This document shows positions 1 through 8,066 of a DNA stretch of 39,754 nucleotides, piece after piece. The stretch covers positions 1 through 39,754 of the forward strand of contig JAHEBE010000003.1 in NCBI GenBank assembly GCA_024642365.1, written 5' to 3'. Positions within the stretch are counted from its first letter, which is position 1, and each line of letters begins with the position of its first letter. Source of the stretch: Algoriphagus sp. GTDB taxonomy: Bacteria > Bacteroidota > Bacteroidia > Cytophagales > Cyclobacteriaceae. A model generated the notes under the pieces. It did not search any database and had not been told where the DNA came from. It was given only the letters and a program-made list of their open reading frames with translations. The position numbers were made by a program, and so were the translations under genes.

Positions 1-156
1 TGTCGCTTGAGTTTTGTAATCGGGATATTGTGGCAAAGAACTTACTCGAATATCTTCTTGATAGTTCGAATAGTTATTCTTACCCTCTGTAGTTGATTGA
101 TTGGTTTTGCAACCAACCAAAGCTACTCCAATTACAAGTCCCCAAAAGATTCTCAT
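1..156 (-). CDS. Lipoprotein of unknown function, N-terminal part only
   Basis: The first 52 codons of a minus-strand gene run off the left edge of the window. It begins MRIFWGLVIGVALVGCK: a short basic start, a hydrophobic stretch and a lipobox (LVGC) with the acylated cysteine at residue 16, so the product should be a membrane-anchored lipoprotein. The mature part seen so far is polar (KTNQSTTEGKNNYSNYQED) and then proline-containing; no domain is recognisable in so short a piece. The ATG lies 7 nt after the secA stop codon on the same strand, so it is probably cotranscribed with secA. The function is unknown. Confidence 0.75.
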   Translation of the reverse strand, partial: MRIFWGLVIGVALVGCKTNQSTTEGKNNYSNYQEDIRVSSLPQYPDYKTQAT

Positions 157-163
157 GATTCGC

Positions 164-3100
164 TTAATTATCGATAATTACACAGTTTCCGTCCAGCACA
201 TCTTGCTCAATGCTTTTAAATTTTACGTCCGACTTGGTCGTTCCATTTGAATATTGAACTGTAACTCGGTCATTTCTGCCATAAGACTTTTCCGATTTCC
301 GAGGCGCAACTACTTGAGGTGCTGGTCTACCTCCGCTGGAAGCTGCAATCGCTGCCCGATTAGCCCGAGCCCCAGTATCCAATGTACTTCCTGCTTCTGC
401 TTTACTAGCTTGTCCTTGGCTTTCTACTTGTCTTCTTGGTTGAGCGGCATTGACTTGAGCGGGGTCCTGCTTTGGTAGGTCGGCACGAGTCACAAAAGAA
501 ACCATGTCTTCATTCAATTTTCCGATGAAGCGTTTAAACATTTCAAATGCCTCAAACTTATAGATCAAAAGTGGATCTTTCTGCTCATAGACTGCATTTT
601 GAACGGACTGCTTCAAGTCATCCATATCTCGAAGATGTTCTTTCCAGTTTTGATCGATGATCGCCAAGGTTACATTCTTTTCCAATGATCGAACTAGCTC
701 GCGTCCGCCGTTTGCAAGCATCGACTCCAAGTTCACAACTACTCCGATTTGCTTCAAGCCATCAGAAATTGGAACCATAATATCCTTAACCGTAGCGCCA
801 CGTTCCTCATGAACTTTTGTGAAGATCGGAAGCGCTGTTTCCATGATTCGATTATTCTTGCTCTGATAAGTCTCAAATGCCAACGTATAAAGCTCTCGCG
901 TTAAGGTATTGATATCCTTAGATTTAAGCTGATTTTCATTGATAGAAAAATCAACGCCAAGAGTACTGAAGGCATTCATTCGCAAGTTTTCTACATCTTC
1001 TGTGGACTTAGCCATATCGACCAAACTTTCAGAAACATCATAGATGATATTGAGAATATCAAGCTCAAGTCGTTCACCTTTTAGCGCATTTCTTCGACGC
1101 TTATACACAACTTCTCGCTGCGAATTCATTACGTCATCGTATTCTAGGAGTCTTTTTCTAGTACCAAAGTTGTTTTCCTCCACTTTACGTTGCGCACGTT
1201 CAATGGACTTGGTGATCATGCTATGCTGGATCACTTCTCCTTCATCTAGCCCCATTCGATCCATCAACTTTGCGATTCGGTCCGAACCAAAAAGTCTCAT
1301 CAAACTATCTTCCAGCGAAACAAAGAACTGAGAAGAACCAACATCCCCTTGACGTCCAGATCGACCACGAAGCTGTCTATCCACTCGCCGAGACTCATGT
1401 CGCTCGGTACCGATGATAGCCAAACCTCCCGCTTTTTTAGATTCTGGGGAAAGCTTAATATCCGTACCCCGACCAGCCATGTTAGTTGCTATGGTAACTG
1501 TTCCGCTTTGACCTGCGGCTGCAACCACATCGGCTTCTCTCGCATGCTGCTTCGCATTCAATACTTGGTGCGGTATTTTCTTCAAGGTGAGCATTCTACT
1601 CAGTACTTCCGAGATTTCAACCGAAGTCGTTCCCACAAGTACCGGTCGGCCTAGCGCTACCAATTCATTGATCTCGTCCACTACTGCATTGAATTTCTCG
1701 CGGACGGTTTTATATACTTTGTCTTCTCGATCATCTCGCTGAATGACACGATTCGTAGGAATTACAACTACATCAAGTTTATAGATTTCCCAAAATTCTC
1801 CAGCTTCGGTTTCAGCTGTACCGGTCATACCAGAAAGCTTATGATACATTCTGAAATAATTCTGAAGCGTAATCGTCGCATAAGTCTGCGTGGCGTCCTC
1901 TACTTTTACATTTTCCTTCGCCTCGATGGCCTGGTGCAATCCATCCGAATAGCGACGTCCTTCCATCACACGACCCGTTTGCTCATCGACGATTTTTACT
2001 TTTCCATCTACCAAGATGTATTCTGTATCCCGCTCAAACATACAATATGCCTTGAGCAATTGGTTTACGGTATGAATACGCTGGGCTTTCACTCCGTAAT
2101 CTTTGATTGCTTCTTCTTTGCGAATTAGCTTTTCTTTGTCATCAATATCTTCTGCTTTTTCTAGATCTGCGATTACAATTCCAATATCCGGTAAGATGAA
2201 AAAATCTGGGTTTTCATTTTTTGCAGTCATGGTTTCAATTCCACGATCTGTTAAATCTACCACATTCGATTTCTCATCAATTGTAAACAAAAGCGGCTCA
2301 TCTGCCTCTGGCATGTTTCGCTTGTTATCCTGCAAATAAAAGTTTTCCGTCTTTTGAAGAATCACTCGAATCCCTGGTTCGGAAAGATATTTAATCAAGG
2401 GCTTGTATTTAGGCATCCCTCGGAATGCTCTAAAAAGGGCTAATCCTCCGTCTTTATCATCGCCATCCGCAATTAGCTTTTTTGCCGAGGTCAAAAAGCC
2501 CTGAATTAATTTTCGCTGCTCATCCACCAAAGTCGAAACTCGTGGCTTCATATCATCAAACTCATGGACGTCGCCTTTTGGAACCGGTCCTGAGATAATC
2601 AATGGCGTTCTCGCATCATCAATCAAAACAGAATCGACCTCATCAATCATTGCAAAATGATGCTTTCCTTGGACCAAATCGCCTGCTTCCCGAGCCATAT
2701 TATCTCTCAGGTAGTCAAAACCGAATTCATTATTAGTACCATAGACAATGTCACTTGCATAGGCCTTTTTTCTTCCGGCTGAGTTCGGCGTGTATTTGTC
2801 GATGCAATCCACTGTCAACCCGTGGAACTCAAAAAGTGGGGCATTCCATTCGGAATCTCGTTTGGCGAGGTAATCGTTTACGGTTACGATGTGAACACCT
2901 CTACCGGCTAAAGCATTGAGGTACGCAGGCAAAGTAGAAACCAAGGTTTTACCTTCACCTGTTGCCATTTCGGCGATTTTACCTTTGTGTAAAACCATAC
3001 CACCGATAAGCTGTACATCGTAATGAACCATGTCCCAGACTACTTCAGTGCCTGCCGCTAGCCATTTGTTATGCCAGATGGCATCTTCTCCTTGGATTTC

Positions 3101-3550
3101 AACATTCTTTTTGGTCGCCGCTATTTCTCGGTCACGCAAATTTGCCTTTACGGTCAAGCCTCCCAATTCTTTAAATCTTCTAGCCGTTTCTTTGACTACA
3201 GCAAAAGCTTTTGGAAGAACTTTTAAGAGAATTTCTTCCAGGGCCTCATCACGATCTTTTTCAATTTGATCGATTTGATTAAAAAGTTGATCCTTTTCAT
3301 GAATTGCTGTTGGTGGTAATTCCTCCACGCCGGCTTTTACACTTAAGATTTTATCATCAAAACTTTTCAAGTGCTCATTTATCTGAGCTTTAATTTCTTG
3401 AGTTTTTGCCCGAAGCATCTCATCACTTAGTGATTTCAACCCCTCAAACTCAAGGTTAATTTCTTTCACTAAGGGAGTCAATTCTTTGATATCTCTATCG
3501 GACTTGGTGCCAAATACTTTTGCTAGTCCTTTTGCTATATAATCTAACAT
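164..3550 (-). CDS. secA: Protein translocase subunit SecA (preprotein-driving ATPase)
   Basis: SecA is the cytoplasmic ATPase that pushes unfolded preproteins through the SecYEG channel. The Walker A motif ATGEGKT lies at residues 196-202 and the Walker B DEVD at 303-306; helicase-like motifs follow (GMTGTAETE, GTTSVEISEVL, TNMAGRGTDIKL, RQLRGRSGRQGD). At 1128 residues it is much longer than the roughly 900-residue E. coli protein. The extra length includes about 90 residues ahead of Walker A, rich in charged helices, and insertions in NBD1, as is usual in Bacteroidota. The C-terminal tail keeps a GRND stub (about residue 1091) but has no cysteine-rich zinc-binding CPCGS segment; it ends in a short DVKFKSIEQDV-type stretch. 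A downstream lipoprotein gene follows after 7 nt. Identification is secure. Confidence 0.98.
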   Translation of the reverse strand: MLDYIAKGLAKVFGTKSDRDIKELTPLVKEINLEFEGLKSLSDEMLRAKTQEIKAQINEHLKSFDDKILSVKAGVEELPPTAIHEKDQLFNQIDQIEKDRDEALEEILLKVLPKAFAVVKETARRFKELGGLTVKANLRDREIAATKKNVEIQGEDAIWHNKWLAAGTEVVWDMVHYDVQLIGGMVLHKGKIAEMATGEGKTLVSTLPAYLNALAGRGVHIVTVNDYLAKRDSEWNAPLFEFHGLTVDCIDKYTPNSAGRKKAYASDIVYGTNNEFGFDYLRDNMAREAGDLVQGKHHFAMIDEVDSVLIDDARTPLIISGPVPKGDVHEFDDMKPRVSTLVDEQRKLIQGFLTSAKKLIADGDDKDGGLALFRAFRGMPKYKPLIKYLSEPGIRVILQKTENFYLQDNKRNMPEADEPLLFTIDEKSNVVDLTDRGIETMTAKNENPDFFILPDIGIVIADLEKAEDIDDKEKLIRKEEAIKDYGVKAQRIHTVNQLLKAYCMFERDTEYILVDGKVKIVDEQTGRVMEGRRYSDGLHQAIEAKENVKVEDATQTYATITLQNYFRMYHKLSGMTGTAETEAGEFWEIYKLDVVVIPTNRVIQRDDREDKVYKTVREKFNAVVDEINELVALGRPVLVGTTSVEISEVLSRMLTLKKIPHQVLNAKQHAREADVVAAAGQSGTVTIATNMAGRGTDIKLSPESKKAGGLAIIGTERHESRRVDRQLRGRSGRQGDVGSSQFFVSLEDSLMRLFGSDRIAKLMDRMGLDEGEVIQHSMITKSIERAQRKVEENNFGTRKRLLEYDDVMNSQREVVYKRRRNALKGERLELDILNIIYDVSESLVDMAKSTEDVENLRMNAFSTLGVDFSINENQLKSKDINTLTRELYTLAFETYQSKNNRIMETALPIFTKVHEERGATVKDIMVPISDGLKQIGVVVNLESMLANGGRELVRSLEKNVTLAIIDQNWKEHLRDMDDLKQSVQNAVYEQKDPLLIYKFEAFEMFKRFIGKLNEDMVSFVTRADLPKQDPAQVNAAQPRRQVESQGQASKAEAGSTLDTGARANRAAIAASSGGRPAPQVVAPRKSEKSYGRNDRVTVQYSNGTTKSDVKFKSIEQDVLDGNCVIIDN

Positions 3551-3576
3551 GATTGCTAATTGTAATTCTCAAATTG

Positions 3577-3599
3577 AGGGCTAAAATTAAGCCCTTTTT
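3577..3599. other. Hairpin with T-tract in the dapF-secA gap
   Basis: AGGGCT (3577-3582) and AGCCCT (3590-3595) form a 6-bp stem with a 7-nt loop, followed on the plus strand by TTTTTA. The shape is that of an intrinsic terminator reading on the plus strand, yet both neighbouring genes are on the minus strand. It lies only about 30 nt upstream of the secA start, so it could instead be a leader hairpin or an antisense-transcript stop. The function is uncertain. Confidence 0.3.
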
Positions 3600-3652
3600 A
3601 TTATAATTGATAATGAAGCCACTAGTATTAAGCCGCTTCATTTATACCTTTT

Positions 3653-4426
3653 TTAGAAATTAATTTTCCCTTGAAACACCTGTTCGGCTGGACCGATCAG
3701 CCATATTTCTTTAAATGTTCCATCGGGATTAGAGTCAAACTTTACAGACAACTGGCCTCCTAACGTATTGATTTGGATATGTGCTTTGGGCTGATCTCCC
3801 GCAAAAGCCAAAGCCGCAGCAGTAACACCGGTTCCACACGAAAGTGTTTCGTCTTCTACGCCGCGTTCATAGGTCCGAACGAATAATTTGTTGTCACTGA
3901 GTTTCTCAACAAAATTGACATTGGTACCAGCTGGCGCATAGCCGGCATCGTATCGAATTTGTTTTCCTTCTTCATAAACAGGATAGTCGGATGCAGAAGC
4001 CACAAATCTAACATGATGCGGAGATCCAGTATTGACAAACTGATCCTCTCCATTTCTCTGAACTTTACCAGCATCGCCCATTTTCAAATGAACCAAACCC
4101 TCACGTATCATCGCTTCATGAGGACCATCAATCGCCAGAAATCGGGTTTCTTGTTTTATTATTCCTAGAAAAGACGAAAATGCCACAGCACATCGTGCAC
4201 CATTTCCACACATACTTTGGCTTCCATCTGCATTGAAATAAATCATTTCGAAGTCAAAATCAGGATGATTCCGAATAAGAATAAGGCCATCAGCCCCTAT
4301 TCCAAATCTTCGATCACAAAGTTTTGAAACCAAGGCCAAATTGGAATCATCGACTAAATCATTTCGATCGTCAATCATGATAAAATCATTTCCCGTTCCC
4401 TGGTATTTATAAAAGAGTCGTTCCAT
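3653..4426 (-). CDS. dapF: Diaminopimelate epimerase
   Basis: DapF interconverts LL- and meso-diaminopimelate, the last step before lysine and the source of the peptidoglycan cross-linking residue. The N-terminal KYQGTGNDF signature is present. The two catalytic cysteines sit in ADGSQSMCGNGARC (Cys73) and DETLSCGTGVTAA (Cys197), counted from the chosen start. I chose the ATG at 4426 (MERLFYKYQG), giving 257 residues; the open frame extends to a TTG six codons upstream, but the ATG start fits the usual family beginning. The gene precedes secA in the same direction with a 102-nt gap, so cotranscription is possible but not shown. Upstream it faces the divergent superoxide dismutase gene. Confidence 0.95.
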   Translation of the reverse strand: MERLFYKYQGTGNDFIMIDDRNDLVDDSNLALVSKLCDRRFGIGADGLILIRNHPDFDFEMIYFNADGSQSMCGNGARCAVAFSSFLGIIKQETRFLAIDGPHEAMIREGLVHLKMGDAGKVQRNGEDQFVNTGSPHHVRFVASASDYPVYEEGKQIRYDAGYAPAGTNVNFVEKLSDNKLFVRTYERGVEDETLSCGTGVTAAALAFAGDQPKAHIQINTLGGQLSVKFDSNPDGTFKEIWLIGPAEQVFQGKINF

Positions 4427-4502
4427 AGTTCTGTATGGCTCCAAGTAGACAAAAATCTATCCAAGCCAATTCATATACACAAACTTAACCATCTTGTCAT
4501 AA

Positions 4503-4523
4503 AATCAGACTTATTGTCTGATT
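4503..4523. promoter_or_regulatory. Inverted repeat between dapF and sod, possible operator
   Basis: AATCAGAC, a 5-nt spacer, and GTCTGATT form a perfect 8-bp inverted repeat in the 169-nt divergent gap between dapF (start 4426) and the superoxide dismutase gene (start 4596). No T-tract follows and it is not at a gene end, so a terminator is unlikely. It could bind a dimeric regulator acting on either gene. No regulator family is identifiable from the motif. Confidence 0.3.
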
Positions 4524-4595
4524 CTCAATTTCAAATCCAACGATTTAATAGTTAATTTCAACTTTATTTAAGTAGCAAAATTTAAAATTCAAACC

Positions 4596-5354
4596 ATGAA
4601 ACCTCTCGAAAACCCGATCTCCCGTCGTTCATTTTTAGCTAACGGCTCTAAAGCAAGCTTAGCCTTAGGTTTAGCCGGCACGGGCATTTTAAGCTCAATG
4701 ACTGGGAGTGCAAATGCGAAAGAAAACAGAATACTTCCTACCGGATATACCCAAACTCCGTTAGCCTATAGCTATGATGCATTAGCCCCTCATATTGATG
4801 CCATGACCATGGAAATTCATTATACCAAACATGCTGCTGGATATGCTAAAAATCTCGGGGACGCGATTACTGAGGAAAAAGTAGCGATGAATACGCCCCT
4901 CGAAGATGTTCTCGCAAAAATTTCTGGGTACTCTACCAAAATGAGAAATAATGGTGGGGGACATTACAATCATGAGCTTTTCTGGAAATTAATGAGTCCT
5001 AACGGCGGAGGAAAGCCAGAAGGCGCACTAGCGGATGCAATTAACGCTTCTTTCGGAAGCTATGATGCTTTTGTAACAGCATTTGAAAATGCTGCAAAAA
5101 CCCGTTTTGGTTCAGGGTGGGCCTGGTTAGTCGTTGGTGAAAACAAAAAATTGGCTGTTGGTTCTACAGCAAATCAGGATAATCCATTGATGGACCTATC
5201 TGATTTCAAAGGCGTTCCGCTACTTGGATTGGATGTTTGGGAACATGCCTATTACCTAAATTACCAAAACAAACGCCCTGATTATGTTAGCGCATTTTGG
5301 AATGTTTTAGACTGGAAGGTTGTCGCTCAGCGATTTGCGGATGCTTCTCGATAA
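4596..5354 (+). CDS. Tat-exported superoxide dismutase, Mn-type features
   Basis: The enzyme dismutates superoxide to oxygen and hydrogen peroxide. The N-terminus carries a twin-arginine signal (SRRSFLANGS, residues 9-18, then a hydrophobic stretch to about 41), pointing to export in the folded, metal-loaded state. All four metal ligands are in place: His75 (MEIHYTKH), His126 (NHELFW), Asp213 and His217 (DVWEHAYY); the active-site Tyr is residue 83. STANQDNPL (Gln194) and NNGGGHYNH resemble manganese enzymes rather than iron ones, so a Mn or cambialistic enzyme is inferred. It stands as a single gene between a divergent dapF and its own terminator. A sodA or sodB label is withheld because metal use is not proven. 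Confidence 0.94.
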   Translation: MKPLENPISRRSFLANGSKASLALGLAGTGILSSMTGSANAKENRILPTGYTQTPLAYSYDALAPHIDAMTMEIHYTKHAAGYAKNLGDAITEEKVAMNTPLEDVLAKISGYSTKMRNNGGGHYNHELFWKLMSPNGGGKPEGALADAINASFGSYDAFVTAFENAAKTRFGSGWAWLVVGENKKLAVGSTANQDNPLMDLSDFKGVPLLGLDVWEHAYYLNYQNKRPDYVSAFWNVLDWKVVAQRFADASR

Positions 5355-5377
5355 AAATCATCACATTCAATAATAAA

Positions 5378-5402
5378 AAGGCCGGAATTTCCGGTCTTTT
5401 TC
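5378..5402 (+). terminator. Intrinsic terminator after superoxide dismutase gene
   Basis: GGCCGGAA and TTCCGGTC (one G-T pair at the base) form a GC-rich hairpin followed by TTTTT, 24 nt after the stop codon of the superoxide dismutase gene. Confidence 0.8.
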
Positions 5403-5432
5403 ATTTATTTCAAGCATTCAATAAAACAAGCT

Positions 5433-5900
5433 ATGCAAGATCCAAAGTCACTTACTTCAGTCGCACTATTTCACGAAACATTTAAACACCCTGTTTTAAA
5501 GTCTCCTACAATTCCTTCTGAAACAAGGTGCAATTTGCGGGTTTCTCTACTTGCAGAAGAATTGAAAGAGTTGGAGGAGGCGATCGAAAATAAAGATCTC
5601 GTGGAAATTGCTGATGCCCTTTGTGATCTTCAGTATGTGCTTTCTGGAGCAATTCTTGAATTTGGATTAGGAGAAAAATTCAAATCTCTTTTTGACGAGG
5701 TTCAGCGTTCAAATATGAGCAAGGCCTGTGAAAATGAGGAAGAAGCCAAAGCCACAGTGGCGCATTATGAATCTAAAGGAACTACTTCTTTTTACGAAAA
5801 GGAAGGCGATTTATACTTGGTTTTTCGAGAAGGAGATCACAAAACCTTGAAATCAGTGAACTATTCACCAGCAGATTTGAAGGGTATTTTAGAAAAATAA
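5433..5900 (+). CDS. MazG-like nucleotide pyrophosphohydrolase family protein
   Basis: This is a 155-residue soluble protein of the all-alpha NTP pyrophosphohydrolase (MazG/HisE-like) superfamily. Helical acidic signatures are visible in LLAEELKELEEAIE (about residues 39-52) and IADALCDLQYVL (about 62-73), matching the EExxE and ExxD magnesium-binding pattern of the fold. After the helical core there is a tail of about 60 residues (HYESKGTTSFYEKEGDLYLV) with beta character, seen in many Bacteroidota homologues. Members hydrolyse nucleoside triphosphates to the monophosphate; the substrate here is unknown. The stop codon abuts that of the convergent mscS-like gene with no spacing. Confidence 0.8.
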   Translation: MQDPKSLTSVALFHETFKHPVLKSPTIPSETRCNLRVSLLAEELKELEEAIENKDLVEIADALCDLQYVLSGAILEFGLGEKFKSLFDEVQRSNMSKACENEEEAKATVAHYESKGTTSFYEKEGDLYLVFREGDHKTLKSVNYSPADLKGILEK

Positions 5901-6755
5901 TTAGGAGGTCTTTAAGGGAGTTCCTTGATGGTTTTTTAATTCCACAATCTTTGACGGTAAATTAAATCCAGCTCCTTCTAAGGCTAGCAATACTTCCAAA
6001 ATAGCATTGCTATTTACATCCAAATCTGACATCCCTCGATCGAAGGTGTCCACCCAATAAGTAACTTGTAAGTTTAGGGTGCTTTCAGCCAAGCTGGATA
6101 CCCAGACGTTTGGTCCTTTGTTGCCACCAAGTACGCCACGTACTTTTGGAAGCGTCTTTGCTATTAATTCTATGGCGGCTTTATAATTGGACCCATAGTC
6201 CAGCCCTACTATAAAATCATATCGCAAGAACCCATCAATGGTAAAATTCACAAGTGGGTTTTTGATTATCGTTGCGTTTGGGATAAAGACATCTTTTCCA
6301 TCTGCGGTTTTGATCTGGGTGTCCCGAAGATTAAGCGAAAGTATTTGTCCCCGCATTCCATTGATATCGACGATATCTCCGATTCGAAAAGGCCGCTTGA
6401 AAGCAAGCAGAATTCCCGCAAGGAAATTTTCCCCTATATCTTTTAGAGCGAAACCAATAATAAAGGCTGAGATTCCCGCACCGGTTAATAATCCAGATAC
6501 AACTCCGGTCAGTCCAATGATTTTAAAAATCAAGAGCAATCCAACCAAAATCACCAAGGTTTTTAAAATCGTGGCAAGAAAATTTGCCAATAGTGGATCA
6601 TCCATTCGGATAGAAAGTCGTCTGCTAAGAATGGTTTTAGACTTTCTTCCAAGGAAAACGAAGATGATGAGGACCGCAACAGATACTCCAATCAAGATTA
6701 AACTATGCCTAATCGTTTCCCAATCAGTTTCAAAAAATTTTAACACTTCTTCCAT
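5901..6755 (-). CDS. Small-conductance mechanosensitive channel, MscS family
   Basis: This is an inner-membrane channel that opens under membrane tension and releases solutes during osmotic downshock. There are three hydrophobic segments (about residues 16-38, 55-80 and 85-110), the last a glycine/alanine-rich pore-lining helix (GLLTGAGISAFIIGFALKD). The MscS beta-domain follows (RPFRIGDIVDINGMRGQILS, then DGKDVFIPNATI). At 284 residues it is the size of E. coli MscS. The open frame continues 41 codons upstream through the tRNA-Leu gene, so I placed the start at MEEVLKFF (6755), which lies clear of the tRNA and its terminator. Its 3' end is back to back with the MazG-like gene. Confidence 0.93.
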   Translation of the reverse strand: MEEVLKFFETDWETIRHSLILIGVSVAVLIIFVFLGRKSKTILSRRLSIRMDDPLLANFLATILKTLVILVGLLLIFKIIGLTGVVSGLLTGAGISAFIIGFALKDIGENFLAGILLAFKRPFRIGDIVDINGMRGQILSLNLRDTQIKTADGKDVFIPNATIIKNPLVNFTIDGFLRYDFIVGLDYGSNYKAAIELIAKTLPKVRGVLGGNKGPNVWVSSLAESTLNLQVTYWVDTFDRGMSDLDVNSNAILEVLLALEGAGFNLPSKIVELKNHQGTPLKTS

Positions 6756-6823
6756 AAGTTGGAATTTAAGAAAAAATAGGTGCTTTTGCTTTTTGATAGA
6801 AGAGGAAATGAAAAAGGAATAAA

Positions 6824-6849
6824 AAAAGCCCCGTATTTCTACGAGGCTT
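6824..6849 (-). terminator. Terminator of the tRNA-Gly/tRNA-Leu transcript
   Basis: On the minus strand GCCTCGTA, GAAA, TACGGGGC (one G-T pair) is followed by a run of seven T, immediately after the 3' end of tRNA-Leu. Confidence 0.8.
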
Positions 6850-6851
6850 TG

Positions 6852-6935
6852 TACCAGGAGCGGGAATCGAACCCGCACGGGATTGCTCCCACAAGATTTT
6901 AAGTCTTGCGTGTCTACCTATTCCACCATCCCGGC
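6852..6935 (-). tRNA. tRNA-Leu, anticodon UAA
   Basis: The minus strand reads GCCGGGATGG...CTCCTGGTA, 84 nt with a long variable arm as expected for class II leucine tRNA. The acceptor arms GCCGGGA and TCCTGGT pair with two G-T wobbles. The anticodon stem CAAGA/TCTTG closes the loop CTTAAAA, giving anticodon TAA (UAA), and the T-arm contains GGTTCGATTCC. The 3' CCA is not encoded. It lies downstream of tRNA-Gly, probably in the same transcript. Confidence 0.96.
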
Positions 6936-6976
6936 TTCACTTCGACTTGACGAAGCTACTTATTGACCGAAACAAG

Positions 6977-6999
6977 AAAGCCCTTGAATCAAGGGCTTT
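6977..6999. other. Near-perfect palindrome between the two tRNA genes
   Basis: AAAGCCCTTGA and TCAAGGGCTTT are 11-nt arms around a single A. The longer T-tract (TTTTTT) lies on the plus strand, while the tRNAs are on the minus strand, where the hairpin is followed only by a mixed TTTC stretch. It may act as a processing spacer or partial attenuator between tRNA-Gly and tRNA-Leu. Confidence 0.5.
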
Positions 7000-7003
7000 T
7001 TTG

Positions 7004-7076
<73 letters not shown>

Positions 7077-7115
7077 TTTTCAAACCTAGAACGTGATCTA
7101 AGCGTATTGTGGATG

Positions 7116-7145
7116 CAAAGGTAAGCTTCCGAAATAAAATTACAA
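7116..7145 (-). promoter_or_regulatory. Bacteroidota-type sigma promoter of the tRNA pair
   Basis: On the minus strand a -33 TTG (7143-7145) is followed after exactly 19 nt by TACCTTTG (7116-7123), a perfect TAnnTTTG -7 element. The expected start is near 7109, about 33 nt ahead of the tRNA-Gly 5' end. Confidence 0.8.
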
Positions 7146-7213
7146 GAATTCAGACCTTAATTTTTTATTGCCATGTGGCAAAACTAGCCTTAAAGCTGAT
7201 ATTCAGGCTTCTA

Positions 7214-8011
7214 TCAAAAGTCATAAGTAGCGAGTATTTTAATCATCTCGCCCACATTTCTGGCTTTTAGTTTCTTTAAAATGTTTTTTCGATGCGTACC
7301 AACTGTATTAATCGAAATATTTTGAAGCTCGCCGATTTCTTTTGACTCCTTCCCATCAAGAATCATTTTCGCGATTTCTTTTTCTTTTTTGGTCAGTTTT
7401 ATAGATCGCTTTTCAGGAGATTCTTTACTTACAAAAGCTCTTGTACCATCCTCTTTCTGATAGGAATAATTCCAATCATAGGACTTAATAGAAGGAGGGG
7501 TTGAAAGTTGCAATATCACATGGAGGTCGACAGCAAAGTTTCCTTGGGAGTCTATAATAAAAGGTTTTACTCTACCTGTTACCCAAATTATTTCCTGAGT
7601 AACCCGGTGAATCCATCGTGTAGTATAGGTAAATTCATAGGTATACCGTTCGGAAATTGTGAGGCTGTGAAATGAGTCAAATACAATTTTTTGAAAGCGA
7701 AATAATTCCTCTCGATCCTCGGGATGAATCATTGAGAAAGATGCTTCCATCCCTTTCTCTCTAAAAATCGATTCTGGGTACCCAGTAACTGATTCTACCT
7801 CCCCAGTAAAAAACGCCAAGCCTAAATTTCTATAATCAAAGCAAGCAATGATAAAACCCTCTCGCATGCCGATGTTTTTACTTAATGATTCCAGCTCAGT
7901 TAACATTCGAGCTTCATCTGGGTGATCCTTAAACTCTTGCTCCTGCCATTCCTTAAAAAACTTCGAATATTTGTCCTGCTTCCTGAGGTTTTTCAGAAGT
8001 ACTTTATCCAT
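7214..8011 (-). CDS. PAS-LuxR type transcriptional regulator
   Basis: This 265-residue cytoplasmic regulator has a PAS-like sensory region (about residues 55-170, including FFTGEVESVTGYPESIF and MIHPEDREELF) and a C-terminal LuxR/FixJ helix-turn-helix (about 205-260: LTKKEKEIAKMILDGKESKE, then ISINTVGTHRKNILKKL). There is no receiver domain or transmembrane segment, so it probably senses a small ligand or redox state directly. This PAS plus LuxR layout is common in Bacteroidota. It is the next gene after mutS on the same strand (55-nt gap), but no functional link to mismatch repair is evident. Target genes are unknown. Confidence 0.88.
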   Translation of the reverse strand: MDKVLLKNLRKQDKYSKFFKEWQEQEFKDHPDEARMLTELESLSKNIGMREGFIIACFDYRNLGLAFFTGEVESVTGYPESIFREKGMEASFSMIHPEDREELFRFQKIVFDSFHSLTISERYTYEFTYTTRWIHRVTQEIIWVTGRVKPFIIDSQGNFAVDLHVILQLSTPPSIKSYDWNYSYQKEDGTRAFVSKESPEKRSIKLTKKEKEIAKMILDGKESKEIGELQNISINTVGTHRKNILKKLKARNVGEMIKILATYDF

Positions 8012-8066
8012 AAAAATTTTCGGTTTCGGTTTTTAAATCAATTAAAGATACATAAAATCAAATAAT

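Noticed and set aside
4427-4444. TTG start for dapF six codons upstream
   Set aside because: The ATG at 4426 gives the usual DapF beginning; the extra residues match no family feature.
6238-6822. 194-codon plus-strand frame over the MscS channel gene
   Set aside because: It is antisense to a well-defined channel protein; the Ser/Ile/Lys-rich composition fits a mirrored frame.
6756-6878. Longer N-terminus for the MscS channel
   Set aside because: The 41 extra codons run through tRNA-Leu and its terminator; MEEVLKFF at 6755 gives a normal MscS length.
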